DNA of 45,207 nt from Clostridiales bacterium (GTDB lineage: Bacteria > Bacillota > Clostridia > Monoglobales > Monoglobaceae). Shown one piece after another: positions 17,012 through 25,099 of the stretch. The position numbers and the translations under genes are program-made. The notes beneath the pieces were generated by a model, which did not search any database, was not told the DNA's origin, and saw only the letters and a list, made by a program, of their open reading frames with translations. Location of the stretch: NCBI GenBank assembly GCA_019419865.1, contig JAHZIG010000023.1, positions 1 to 45,207 on the forward strand, read 5' to 3'. Numbering within the stretch: the first letter of the stretch is position 1; each line of letters starts with the position of its first letter.

Positions 17012-18106
17012 ATGAAATTAGGAATAGTAGGACTTCCAAACGTGGGAAAGAGCACGTTATTCAACGCTATAACGCAGGCCGGAGCGGAATCGGCAAACTA
17101 CCCGTTTTGCACTATTGAGCCGAACGTCGGAACGGTTTTGGTCCCGGACGAACGCATAGATAAACTCGCCGAGATGTACGAGCCGGATAAAATAACCCAC
17201 GCGGTGATAGAATTTGTCGATATCGCGGGGCTTGTGAAAGGCGCCAGCAAGGGCGAGGGGCTTGGAAACAAATTCTTGTCGAACATAAGAGAGGTGGACG
17301 CGATAGTCCACGTAGTGCGAGCGTTCGACGATGAAAACGTAGTACACGTCGAGGGGAGCGTCGATCCCATAAGGGATATAGATACGATAAACCTCGAACT
17401 GATCCTGTCGGATATAGAGATCCTCGACAGAAGGATAGATAAGGTCGCGAAATCGGTGCGCGGCGGCGAGAAGAAATATCTTGCCGATATGGAGTTCTTG
17501 GAAAGACTTAAAAAGCATTTGGAGGACGGCAAGACCGCGCGTTCTATGGAGATGACCGACGACGAGCTCGGTATGCTCAAAGAGGTGTCTCTGCTCACGC
17601 TCAAGCCGGTAATCTACGCGGCGAACGTCGCCGAGGAGGATTATTCGAGCGAGGCCGATAACGAGTATCTAAAGAAGATACGCGAGTTCGCTAAGCAGGA
17701 CAAGGCGGAAGTGATAGTTATATCGGCTAAGATAGAGGAAGAGATAGCGGCTCTTGACAAGGACGAGAAGCAGATGTTTTTAGAGGAGCTGGGCGCGTCC
17801 GAGTCGGGGCTCGATAAACTGATAAAGGCGAGCTATTCGCTGCTCGGGTATATAAGTTACCTGACGGCGGGCAAGCCGGAGGTAAGAGCGTGGACGATAA
17901 CCAAAGGAACGAAAGCTCCGCAGGCGGCCGGAAAGATCCATACCGACTTTGAAAGGGGATTTATAAGAGCCGAGGTCGTATCGTTCGACGATCTTATGAA
18001 TTGCGGAAGTATGAACGCGGCGAAGGAAAATGGCCTGGTAAGATCGGAAGGCAAGGATTACGTCGTAAAAGACGGGGATATAATATTGTTTAGATTTAAC
18101 GTGTAG
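17012..18106 (+). CDS. ychF: YchF family ribosome-binding ATPase
   Basis: A universally conserved Obg-family P-loop protein that prefers ATP and binds ribosomes. 364 residues, the usual length. G1 is GLPNVGKSTLF (residues about 5-15), the switch region ANYPFCTIEPNVG and G3 DIAGLVKGASKGEGLG. The G4 position reads NVAEED rather than NKxD, which marks YchF and explains its ATP preference. A coiled-coil insertion (about 125-175) and a C-terminal TGS domain (about 275-364) follow. Ribosome binding site GAGGA before the ATG. Second gene after glmM; a long hairpin follows its stop. Confidence 0.96.
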   Translation: MKLGIVGLPNVGKSTLFNAITQAGAESANYPFCTIEPNVGTVLVPDERIDKLAEMYEPDKITHAVIEFVDIAGLVKGASKGEGLGNKFLSNIREVDAIVHVVRAFDDENVVHVEGSVDPIRDIDTINLELILSDIEILDRRIDKVAKSVRGGEKKYLADMEFLERLKKHLEDGKTARSMEMTDDELGMLKEVSLLTLKPVIYAANVAEEDYSSEADNEYLKKIREFAKQDKAEVIVISAKIEEEIAALDKDEKQMFLEELGASESGLDKLIKASYSLLGYISYLTAGKPEVRAWTITKGTKAPQAAGKIHTDFERGFIRAEVVSFDDLMNCGSMNAAKENGLVRSEGKDYVVKDGDIILFRFNV

Positions 18107-18115
18107 CGGGATGCG

Positions 18116-18153
18116 AAAGCGTTTAATATCGATAGCGGATCGATATACGCTTT
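18116..18153 (+). terminator. 15-bp hairpin after ychF
   Basis: AAAGCGT (18116-18122) pairs with ACGCTTT (18147-18153) outside ATATCGAT (18126-18133) with ATCGATAT (18139-18146), with a 3-nt bulge and a 5-nt loop. The following T content is weak (GTTGATTT), so termination is likely but not certain. Confidence 0.5.
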
Positions 18154-18300
18154 GTTGATTTAGCGGCGGCGATAATGTTTTTGTATTTATTTTAGCGCCG
18201 CGCGATTATATATAGCAAAAACGGCTAAGATATAATTAATTGGCATTTGGATCGCTGCAATAATATATAGTATTAATAATTAAGCAAAGGAGGATTTTTA

Positions 18301-18822
18301 ATGGATTTTTTAAATAACGTATTCGGCGCGGTCGGCGACGCGGCTCAGAAGGTCGCTCGTAAATCCGCCGACGCGGTGGAGTATTCTAAGATCAAATATT
18401 CGGTTTACGACATAAACAACGAGATCAAGAAACTGTATACGGAAATAGGTCAGTGCGCTTATAACTGCTATATATCCGGCAACACGAGCGATCTTCCTAT
18501 AGGCGATAAGTGCGAGGAGATACGGGAACTGAAAAAGAAGCTGGACGAGATGCAGCAGAGAATGGACGGCTTAAAATTTTCAATAAGATGTCCGAAATGC
18601 GGTAAGAGCATAAAGAGCGACGTTTCGTATTGCCCGTTTTGCGGCGCGGCTCTGGCTAAGGATGTAGACGGCGAAGTAGACGGCGGCGAGTATTCGGTTT
18701 CGGAGCCGGAGCATACGGCGGACTCTGACGAATCTAACGCGGACGTGGAATACTATACTTCGACGTTTAGAGTACCGGAGGAACATGAAGACGAGCCCGG
18801 TGAAGAAAAGCCGGAGGAATAG
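18301..18822 (+). CDS. zinc-ribbon protein of unknown function
   Basis: 173 residues. The N-terminal half (about 1-95) is helical with a probable coiled coil (EEIRELKKKLDEMQQRMDGL). A double-CxxC zinc ribbon follows (CPKCGKSIKSDVSYCPFCGA, about 99-118), then an acidic low-complexity tail rich in Glu and Asp. There is no signal peptide or transmembrane segment. Such coiled-coil plus zinc-ribbon proteins are common in Clostridia and have no settled role. AGGAGG lies 7 nt before the ATG. It is the first gene of the probable 18.3-23.4 kb operon, which continues through the CobK-like gene, cmk, plsC and ispH-rpsA. Confidence 0.85.
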   Translation: MDFLNNVFGAVGDAAQKVARKSADAVEYSKIKYSVYDINNEIKKLYTEIGQCAYNCYISGNTSDLPIGDKCEEIRELKKKLDEMQQRMDGLKFSIRCPKCGKSIKSDVSYCPFCGAALAKDVDGEVDGGEYSVSEPEHTADSDESNADVEYYTSTFRVPEEHEDEPGEEKPEE

Positions 18823-18876
18823 GCGGGATTTATCGTTTAGATTTACGAAATCGATCGGTAGGAGGCGTTAGACGAT

Positions 18877-19677
18877 ATGATTTTGATTTTATCGTCCGGC
18901 AGTTCGGATGTAGTAGAGCTTTCAAAGAGAATAACGGCGGGCGGGATAAAATGTATGACGCATTTTTCGACCTTCGCGGACGCAGGGAAATACGGCAGAG
19001 GCAGCACGGTCGTCGGGAGAATAGACTATAACAGCTTATGCGAGATAATAAGGTCGAATAAGATCTACGGCATAGTAGACGCCATGTCTACGCCCGGCGG
19101 CGAGGAGTCGGAGATAGTAATGCGAGCGGCTCAGAAGATGGGCATACCGTATTTGAAATATTTAAAACGCTCGTTTTCCAACGAGGAGTATCCGAACGTA
19201 CTGACTATAAACTCATATAGGGATATCGCGGATATTATCAATCAGACGATAGGTAACGTTTTATTCTACGCTTCGGCATGCTCCGTAAACGCGATAGCCG
19301 AGCTTACGGAGGATAAAGAGCGGCTTTACACCGTGATCCCGAAGGGCGTGGATTTTGACATTTCGATCGCGATGGAATACGGCTTGCCGCTTAGAAACGT
19401 GATAGAGACCGAGATAGTCGAGGGCGTTGAAAACGTGCTGAATACGGTTGAGAAGTTTAATATAGGCCTTATTGTAGCAGACGGATCGTATTCTATTTGC
19501 GATAAGGCTGAAGCGGCGGATAAGAAGAATATACGCGTGATCGCCACTCAGAATACCGGGGTCGATTACACGGATTCCGCCGATACATACGACGCGGTAT
19601 GCGGTAAGGTCTTGTTATGGAGCGTCGACAACAGCTTTCGGGAAGGCGGAAGGCGCGTGAAAAACAGAAATAAATAG
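18877..19677 (+). CDS. CobK/CbiJ-like (precorrin-6A reductase fold) protein, divergent
   Basis: 266 residues resembling precorrin-6A/cobalt-precorrin-6A reductase in layout: an N-terminal nucleotide-binding strand and loop (MILILSSGSSDVVELSKRI), GRIDYNSLCEII, then GIVDAM where family members have the DATHP motif, then GIPYLKYLKRSF. The C-terminal half (about 120-250) carries VIPKGVDF and a final IRVIATQ strand. The conserved DATHP and KDSG-type motifs are replaced (DAMST, ADGSY), so reduction of a corrin is doubtful. No other cobalamin gene is in the window. AGGAGG is 12 nt before the ATG. It sits in a translation and lipid operon, so a housekeeping or regulatory use of the fold is possible. 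Confidence 0.6.
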   Translation: MILILSSGSSDVVELSKRITAGGIKCMTHFSTFADAGKYGRGSTVVGRIDYNSLCEIIRSNKIYGIVDAMSTPGGEESEIVMRAAQKMGIPYLKYLKRSFSNEEYPNVLTINSYRDIADIINQTIGNVLFYASACSVNAIAELTEDKERLYTVIPKGVDFDISIAMEYGLPLRNVIETEIVEGVENVLNTVEKFNIGLIVADGSYSICDKAEAADKKNIRVIATQNTGVDYTDSADTYDAVCGKVLLWSVDNSFREGGRRVKNRNK

Positions 19678-19684
19678 AGGATAT

Positions 19685-19713
19685 GTCCGCGCGCGGAGCT
19701 TGCGCTCGCGGAC
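19685..19713 (+). other. intercistronic hairpin before cmk
   Basis: GTCCGCG (19685-19691) pairs with CGCGGAC (19707-19713), with further GC pairing inside. No T-run follows, so it more likely affects RNA stability or cmk translation than terminates. Confidence 0.45.
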
Positions 19714-19732
19714 GGAAAGGCGAATATAGATT

Positions 19733-20386
19733 ATGAATATAGCAATCGACGGTCCGGCCGGAGCGGGCAAGAGCACGATCGCAAAGGCGGTGGCCAAAAG
19801 GCTGGGATACATATACGTAGATACCGGAGCGATGTACAGAGGTATAGGACTTTACGCGCTCGAGCACGGCGCCGATCCCAAGTCCGCTAAAGAGGTCGGG
19901 GATATTTTAGACGATATAGCAGTGAGCATAGAATATAAAGACGGAGAACAACGACTGATGATCAACGGCGAGGACGTATCGGATCGGATCCGCACGCCCG
20001 AGGTCTCCGCGGCCGCGTCGGACGTGTCGGCTTTGCCAGCGGTCAGGGAAAAACTGCTCGACCTGCAGAGGGAGCTGGCGAAGAATAACGACGCGGTGAT
20101 GGACGGCAGAGACATAGGTTCGTTCGTGCTGCCGAACGCCGAAGTAAAGATATTTTTGACGGCGTCGGCGGACGTCAGAGCGAGGCGCAGATACGACGAG
20201 CTTGCGCAGAAAGGAATAAAGGTCGAGTTCAGCGAGGTAAGGGCGGATATGGAACAAAGAGACAAAAACGACTCTACCCGCAAGGCGTCTCCGCTCGTTA
20301 TGGCCGAGGACAGTATATTGGTCGATACTACGGATATGGATATCGAGCGGACGATCGCGAAAATTATCGAGCTTTGCGATATATAA
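19733..20386 (+). CDS. cmk: cytidylate kinase
   Basis: Phosphorylates CMP and dCMP with ATP in pyrimidine nucleotide supply. 217 residues, the usual length. P-loop DGPAGAGKSTIAKA (about 5-18), then GYIYVDTGAMYRG, which binds the CMP base. The NMP-binding domain covers about 60-150, with RTPEVSAAASDVSALP and MDGRDIGSFVLPNAEVKIF, and the LID region follows. It starts 55 bp after the CobK-like gene, with GGAAAGG as ribosome binding site. The cmk-plsC-ispH/rpsA order is characteristic of Clostridia. Confidence 0.97.
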   Translation: MNIAIDGPAGAGKSTIAKAVAKRLGYIYVDTGAMYRGIGLYALEHGADPKSAKEVGDILDDIAVSIEYKDGEQRLMINGEDVSDRIRTPEVSAAASDVSALPAVREKLLDLQRELAKNNDAVMDGRDIGSFVLPNAEVKIFLTASADVRARRRYDELAQKGIKVEFSEVRADMEQRDKNDSTRKASPLVMAEDSILVDTTDMDIERTIAKIIELCDI

Positions 20387-20421
20387 AGGATATTTAACGG
20401 ACGGAAAGGCTGTGAAATTAG

Positions 20422-21051
20422 ATGGGATTGTACGAGTTTGGCGACGTTGTCCTCACAGGGCTGTGCCATTGTATTTTCAGATATAAGGTCGAAGGGCTTG
20501 AAAATATACCGAAGGATCAAAATTTTATACTCTGCTGTAACCATAGAAGCAATCTCGATCCGCCGTTTTTAGGCGTTTGCTTGCCGTTTAAGATATGCTA
20601 TATGGCGAAAGAGGAGCTGTTTAAAAACAAGCTGTTCGCCAAGCTTATAACCACGCTGGGGGCGTTTCCGATAAAGCGTGGCAAGCATGATATAGCCGCG
20701 CTTAAGACCGCGCTCAGTTTGATCAAACAGGGAAAGCACGTCGCGATTTTCCCCGAGGGCGGACGTTCGCACGACGAACACCTCAGAAAGGGAAAAACGG
20801 GCGCCGTTATGATAGCTATCAAAGCGGGGGTAAATATCCTGCCGGTCGGCATAGAGGGAAAATACAGGCTTTTCGGCCGTATAAGGACGAGGATCGGCAA
20901 ACCGATCGACCTGAGCGGTTATTTTGGAACCAAACCCGACTCGAACGAGCTTAAGAGGATAACGGACGAGATACTTATGCCGGAGATAGGCAGGCTGGCG
21001 AATATGCCGACATATGAAGAATATAATAAGAAATTAACGTCAGGAGAATAG
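20422..21051 (+). CDS. plsC: 1-acyl-sn-glycerol-3-phosphate acyltransferase (PlsC family)
   Basis: Transfers an acyl chain to lysophosphatidic acid to make phosphatidic acid at the inner face of the membrane. 209 residues. Catalytic H(x)4D motif within CCNHRSNLDPP (His about 42, Asp about 47), acceptor-site FPEGGRSHDE (about 114-123), and IKAGVNILPVGIEG. Only a weakly hydrophobic N-terminal stretch is seen, so it is probably a peripheral membrane protein. It lies 35 bp after cmk, and its stop is 2 bp before the ispH-rpsA start, suggesting translational coupling. Confidence 0.94.
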   Translation: MGLYEFGDVVLTGLCHCIFRYKVEGLENIPKDQNFILCCNHRSNLDPPFLGVCLPFKICYMAKEELFKNKLFAKLITTLGAFPIKRGKHDIAALKTALSLIKQGKHVAIFPEGGRSHDEHLRKGKTGAVMIAIKAGVNILPVGIEGKYRLFGRIRTRIGKPIDLSGYFGTKPDSNELKRITDEILMPEIGRLANMPTYEEYNKKLTSGE

Positions 21052-21053
21052 CA

Positions 21054-23444
21054 ATGCAGATAGAGATCGCAGATAAATCCGGATTTTGTTTCGGCGTAGA
21101 CCGGGCGGTCAAGATCGCGTATAAACGCGCGGAGAACCCCGGAAACAGTACGGTCACATATGGAATGTTGATACACAACCGCGATTTGACGGACGATTTG
21201 GCCGAAAAGGGCGTCGGCTGCATAGACGCGATCGAGGATATACCGGACGGTTCGTCCGTGATTATTCGCGCGCACGGGATACCTAAGTCGGATTACAAGA
21301 AGCTTGAGGAGATACATGCGGATATCGTAGACGCGACCTGCCCGTACGTAAAGAAGATTCATAATATCGTGGAGCGGGAATCGAAGGACGGGAGAACGGT
21401 TATTATCGTCGGAGATAAAGCTCATCCGGAAGTGATCGGCATAAAGGGGTGGAGCCGCGGAGAGACGTACGCGGTAGCTACCGAAGAAGAAGCAGAAAAT
21501 TTGTGCAAATTAGACAATAATTTACCCGTGTCGGTGGTCGCTCAAACAACAATCAGAGAAATTTTATTAAAAAAAATCGTAAAAATATTAAAAAAACATT
21601 TTACAAATCTGAATTTTTTTGATACAATATGTAGTGCAACCAGTGAAAGGCAGAGATCCGCGAAGGAGCTCGCCGCCAGAGTCGACCTTATGTTCGTCGT
21701 CGGCGGAGAGAACAGCTCGAACACTCGTAAGCTTTACGAGGTCTGCCGCGAGCTTTGTCCGGACACGTATTGCATAGAAAACAGTAAAAAATTAAATGAA
21801 TATACAAATTTATTAAACAAAAAATTAAAAGTGGGTATTACCGCCGGAGCGTCTACTCCGGATAAGGTAATCAAGGAGGTTTATTTAACCATGGCGGAAA
21901 ATGAAATGAATTTTGCAGAAGCTTTAGAAGAGACGCTAAAGCCTCTGAACTCGGGTGAGGTAGTAAAAGGCGTAGTAATTGGCGTTACGCCGACGGAAGT
22001 TCAGGTCGATATCGGCAACAAGTACGACGGAGTTATTCCGTTTTCGGAGCTGACCAACGATCCCGACGCCGACATCAACGAGTTGGTAAAGGTCGGTCAG
22101 GAAGTCGACGTCTATGTCGTGCACGTTAGCGACAGAGACGGGGTAGTTACATTATCCAAGAAGAAGATTGACGCTGTCAAGGGTATGGAAGAGATCCAGG
22201 CAGCTTTTGATAATCGCGAAGTATTGACCGGCAGAGTCGTAGAACTGGTCAAGGGCGGCGTTGTTACTATAGCCAAAGGCGTAAGAGTGTTTATTCCCGC
22301 GTCGGAGTGCGCGCTCCACTATATCGCGGATCTCGGCACGCTGCTTAATACTGAGCAGAACTTTAGAATAATAAAAATAGACACCGATAGACGCGGCAGA
22401 CAGAGAGTAGTCGGTTCGATCAAGGAAGTGGCCAAAGAAGAAGCCGAAAAAGCGGCTAACGAATTCTGGGAAAACGCGGAAGAGGGCAAGCTGTACACCG
22501 GTACGGTTAAATCTCTTACAAAATTCGGCGCGTTTGTAGATCTTGGCGGCGTCGACGGTCTTATACACATATCGGAGTTATCTCCGCTCAGGATCTCGCA
22601 TCCGTCCGAGGTTGTGAAGGTCGGCGATAAGATAGACGTATATATCAAAGAACTCGACAGAGAGAAGAACAGAATATCTCTGGTAAGAGAGCTTAAGGAA
22701 GTTAAAGCGGCGGAGTTCTGGGATAACGCCGAAGTGGGCAAGAAGTATACCGGCATAGTAAAATCCATAACGCCGTTCGGCGCGTTTGTGGATCTTGGCG
22801 GCGTGGACGGTTTGGTTCACATATCCGAGCTCTCCTGGAACAGGATCAAGCATCCGTCAGAGGTCGTAAAAGTCGGCGACATGCTCGACGTATATATCAA
22901 GGACCTCGACCGCGAAAAGGGCAAAGTTTCTCTCGGCTATAAGAAAGAAGAGGACAGCCCGTGGGTAAAGGCGACTAAGGACTTAAAAGTCGGCGACGTT
23001 ATAAAGGTCAAGATCGTAAGGATCCTGCCGTTTGGAGCGTTCGCGGAAGTTGCGGAATACGTAGACGGACTTATCCATATTTCTCAGATCTCCAATAAGA
23101 GGATCAACAAGCCCTCCGACGTTCTGGCTATCGGCGACGAGGTTGAAGCTAAGGTAATCGAGATCAACGACGAGACGAAGCAGATCGGTCTTTCGATGAA
23201 GGCTTTGATGACGGACGATATGGCCGACGAAGCCGTAAGCGCGGATAAAGAAGACGACGTTCCCAATTCGTATATAGAAGAGACGTCGTTCACTTTAGGC
23301 GACATCCTCGATTCAAGCGATCTTGCCGATACGGTTGAAGAAACCGTTGAAGATGCGGCGGAAGAGGCGGAGGAAGAAAAAGCTGAAGATACGGCTGAGG
23401 AAGCCGCGGCTGAAGACACAGAGAAGAGCGAAGACGCTGAATAA
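21054..23444 (+). CDS. ispH-rpsA: fusion of IspH (HMBPP reductase) and ribosomal protein S1
   Basis: 796 residues. Residues 1 to about 278 are IspH, the [4Fe-4S] enzyme that makes IPP and DMAPP in the MEP pathway. Its cluster cysteines sit in KSGFCFGVDRA, DATCPYVKKI and DTICSATSERQR. Residues about 280-725 hold five S1 RNA-binding domains; domains 3-5 have canonical KFGAFVDLGG/HISELS motifs and domain 2 is degenerate. An acidic Glu/Ala tail ends the protein. The fusion is characteristic of Clostridia. ATG 21054 follows AGGAGAA, which overlaps the end of plsC. M280 (ATG 21891) has its own AAGGAGGT and a promoter upstream, so a free S1 protein may also be made. Codon use within the IspH part shifts sharply to AT-rich in two short stretches. 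Confidence 0.96.
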   Translation: MQIEIADKSGFCFGVDRAVKIAYKRAENPGNSTVTYGMLIHNRDLTDDLAEKGVGCIDAIEDIPDGSSVIIRAHGIPKSDYKKLEEIHADIVDATCPYVKKIHNIVERESKDGRTVIIVGDKAHPEVIGIKGWSRGETYAVATEEEAENLCKLDNNLPVSVVAQTTIREILLKKIVKILKKHFTNLNFFDTICSATSERQRSAKELAARVDLMFVVGGENSSNTRKLYEVCRELCPDTYCIENSKKLNEYTNLLNKKLKVGITAGASTPDKVIKEVYLTMAENEMNFAEALEETLKPLNSGEVVKGVVIGVTPTEVQVDIGNKYDGVIPFSELTNDPDADINELVKVGQEVDVYVVHVSDRDGVVTLSKKKIDAVKGMEEIQAAFDNREVLTGRVVELVKGGVVTIAKGVRVFIPASECALHYIADLGTLLNTEQNFRIIKIDTDRRGRQRVVGSIKEVAKEEAEKAANEFWENAEEGKLYTGTVKSLTKFGAFVDLGGVDGLIHISELSPLRISHPSEVVKVGDKIDVYIKELDREKNRISLVRELKEVKAAEFWDNAEVGKKYTGIVKSITPFGAFVDLGGVDGLVHISELSWNRIKHPSEVVKVGDMLDVYIKDLDREKGKVSLGYKKEEDSPWVKATKDLKVGDVIKVKIVRILPFGAFAEVAEYVDGLIHISQISNKRINKPSDVLAIGDEVEAKVIEINDETKQIGLSMKALMTDDMADEAVSADKEDDVPNSYIEETSFTLGDILDSSDLADTVEETVEDAAEEAEEEKAEDTAEEAAAEDTEKSEDAE
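21600..21628 (+). promoter_or_regulatory. candidate internal promoter inside the ispH part
   Basis: -35 TTTACA (21600-21605), 17-bp spacer, -10 TACAAT (21623-21628), inside coding sequence. It lies in an AT-rich island about 260 bp upstream of the internal ATG at 21891. The hexamers each match consensus at 5 of 6 positions. Confidence 0.5.
21873..21893 (+). promoter_or_regulatory. strong internal Shine-Dalgarno and ATG at the S1 boundary
   Basis: AAGGAGGT (21873-21880) stands 10 nt before an in-frame ATG (21891-21893, codon 280), precisely where the S1 part begins (MAENEMNFAEALEE). It is the best ribosome binding site in this operon. Confidence 0.6.
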
Positions 23445-23486
23445 TCGGTTTAGTCGTTTTAAATTTATTATGAACTTATACGGGAC

Positions 23487-23512
23487 GGACGCTATGTTCG
23501 TCCTTTTATTTT
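23487..23512 (+). terminator. intrinsic terminator after ispH-rpsA
   Basis: GGACG (23487-23491), a 7-nt loop, CGTCC (23499-23503), then TTTTATTTT. The stem is short but GC-rich and sits 42 bp after the stop codon. Confidence 0.65.
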
Positions 23513-23522
23513 GGTTTACGTA

Positions 23523-23551
23523 TTGCAAAATTTGTAATTTAAGTGTACAAT
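23523..23551 (+). promoter_or_regulatory. promoter of murD
   Basis: -35 TTGCAA (23523-23528), 17-bp spacer, -10 TACAAT (23546-23551). A second TATAAT at 23561-23566 has no good -35. The murD ATG is about 45 nt after the expected start site. Confidence 0.65.
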
Positions 23552-23602
23552 AGTAGATATTATAATTGAATACTAAAGCTAAAAGGCGTTTGGGAGGAAA
23601 AT

Positions 23603-24985
23603 ATGACGGTAGACGAATTTAGATCAAATATACAAGGAAAGACTGCGGCGGTCATAGGCGTAGGAGTGAGCAACATTCCGCTTATCAAGTTTTTGGCAGG
23701 TTGCGGAGCTAAGGTTATCGCTCACGATAAGCGCTCGGCCTCCGAACTGGGAGAAACGTACGACGAACTCGAAAAGCTCGGCGTTAAATTCGTACTTGGC
23801 AACGGGTACCTTGACGAAGTAGACAAGGACGCGTCGGTCGTTTATAAGACGCCGGGCGTGAGATTCGACGTTCCGGCTCTGCTCGAGGCCGCGAAGCGAG
23901 GCGTGGAGATAACTTCCGAGATGGAACTTTTCTTCGAGCTGTGTCCGGCGAAAATAATCGCGGTCACTGGCAGCGACGGCAAGACCACGACCACCAGCCT
24001 TATATACGATATGCTAAAACGCGCGGGGTATACCTGCCATCTTGGCGGCAATATCGGAAATCCGCTGATAGACAGACTGGACGAGATCAAGGCCGACGAT
24101 ATGGTAGTGTTGGAGCTGTCGAGTTTCCAGCTCCATACGATGAAGCAAAGCCCTTCGATCGCGGTGGTCACCAACGTAACGCCGAATCATCTCGATTGGC
24201 ATAAGGATTTCGGCGAATATGTCGAGGCTAAGAAGGCGATATTTAAGTATCAGGATCAAGACGGCAGAGTCGTTTTGAACTACGATAACGAGATAACCAG
24301 AGACTTCGCTCGGGAAGCGAAAAATTATGCGTATTTCAGCCGCAGAGAAGAGCTTGAGACCGGCTATTATCTCAAGGACGGACATATAGTATATTCGGAA
24401 AACGGCGAGGTAAAGCGAGATATTTTAGATATCGAGACGATATTTATACCCGGAATGCATAACGTCGAGAACTATATGGCGGCTATCGCGGCGGTTGACG
24501 GACTCGTATCGGACGAGATAATCAGAGAGACGGCGGCGGGGTTCAAAGGAGTCGAGCACAGGATAGAATTTGTGCGCGAACTCGACGGAGTAAAATACTA
24601 TAACGACTCCATAGCGAGCTCGCCGGCGAGAACGACCGCAGGTCTGAGGTCGTTTAAGCAAAAGGTCGTCCTCATAGCGGGCGGATACGACAAGAAGATC
24701 CCGTTCGACGAATTCGGTTCGGTCGTAAACGAACATGTTAAAAAATTGGTTCTCTGCGGACTCACTTCGGATAAGATAGAAGCGGCGGTCAAGTCCGCGC
24801 CCAATTACGACGGACTGCCGATATACAGGCGCTCCAAGTTCGAAGACGCGGTAAACACCGCGAGGGAAATCGCCGAAAGCGGGGATGTGGTTATCCTGTC
24901 TCCGGCCTGCGCGAGTTTCGATATGTTCAAAAACTTCGCGGTCAGAGGAGATACGTTTAAGGAGATAGTAAATAAGTTTAAATAA
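23603..24985 (+). CDS. murD: UDP-N-acetylmuramoylalanine--D-glutamate ligase
   Basis: Adds D-Glu to UDP-MurNAc-L-Ala in cytoplasmic peptidoglycan precursor synthesis. 460 residues, the usual length. Rossmann-like N-terminal domain (about 1-105) with GVGVSNIPLIKFL, Mur-ligase P-loop TGSDGKTTTTS (about 120-130), GGNIGNPL, the central-domain pair VLELSSFQL and TNVTPNHLDWH, and C-terminal domain GVEHRIEFV, YYNDSIASSPA, GGYDKKIP and LSPACASFDMF. GGGAGGA precedes the ATG by 5 nt. Unusually it stands apart from a division and cell wall cluster here, between ispH-rpsA and a flavoprotein gene. Confidence 0.96.
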   Translation: MTVDEFRSNIQGKTAAVIGVGVSNIPLIKFLAGCGAKVIAHDKRSASELGETYDELEKLGVKFVLGNGYLDEVDKDASVVYKTPGVRFDVPALLEAAKRGVEITSEMELFFELCPAKIIAVTGSDGKTTTTSLIYDMLKRAGYTCHLGGNIGNPLIDRLDEIKADDMVVLELSSFQLHTMKQSPSIAVVTNVTPNHLDWHKDFGEYVEAKKAIFKYQDQDGRVVLNYDNEITRDFAREAKNYAYFSRREELETGYYLKDGHIVYSENGEVKRDILDIETIFIPGMHNVENYMAAIAAVDGLVSDEIIRETAAGFKGVEHRIEFVRELDGVKYYNDSIASSPARTTAGLRSFKQKVVLIAGGYDKKIPFDEFGSVVNEHVKKLVLCGLTSDKIEAAVKSAPNYDGLPIYRRSKFEDAVNTAREIAESGDVVILSPACASFDMFKNFAVRGDTFKEIVNKFK

Positions 24986-25031
24986 ATATTTTATTCCGCT
25001 TTGGAGCCAGGTCTTTAAAGCGGATATTTAT
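24981..25031 (+). terminator. hairpin after murD
   Basis: CCGCTTT (24996-25002) pairs with AAAGCGG (25017-25023), extended by an outer AT-rich pairing (ATAAATA with TATTTAT). No T-run follows, so it may be a weak terminator or processing site before the next gene. Confidence 0.4.
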
Positions 25032-25099
25032 TATGAGAGTATCGCATTTTAGACATACTGATAAGTTACATAGACGCAAAATAAACGGCGGGAGATAAT

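Noticed and set aside
21054..23444. assembly join of two genes
   Set aside because: The IspH-S1 fusion is a known Clostridia arrangement, and the frame runs intact through the join.
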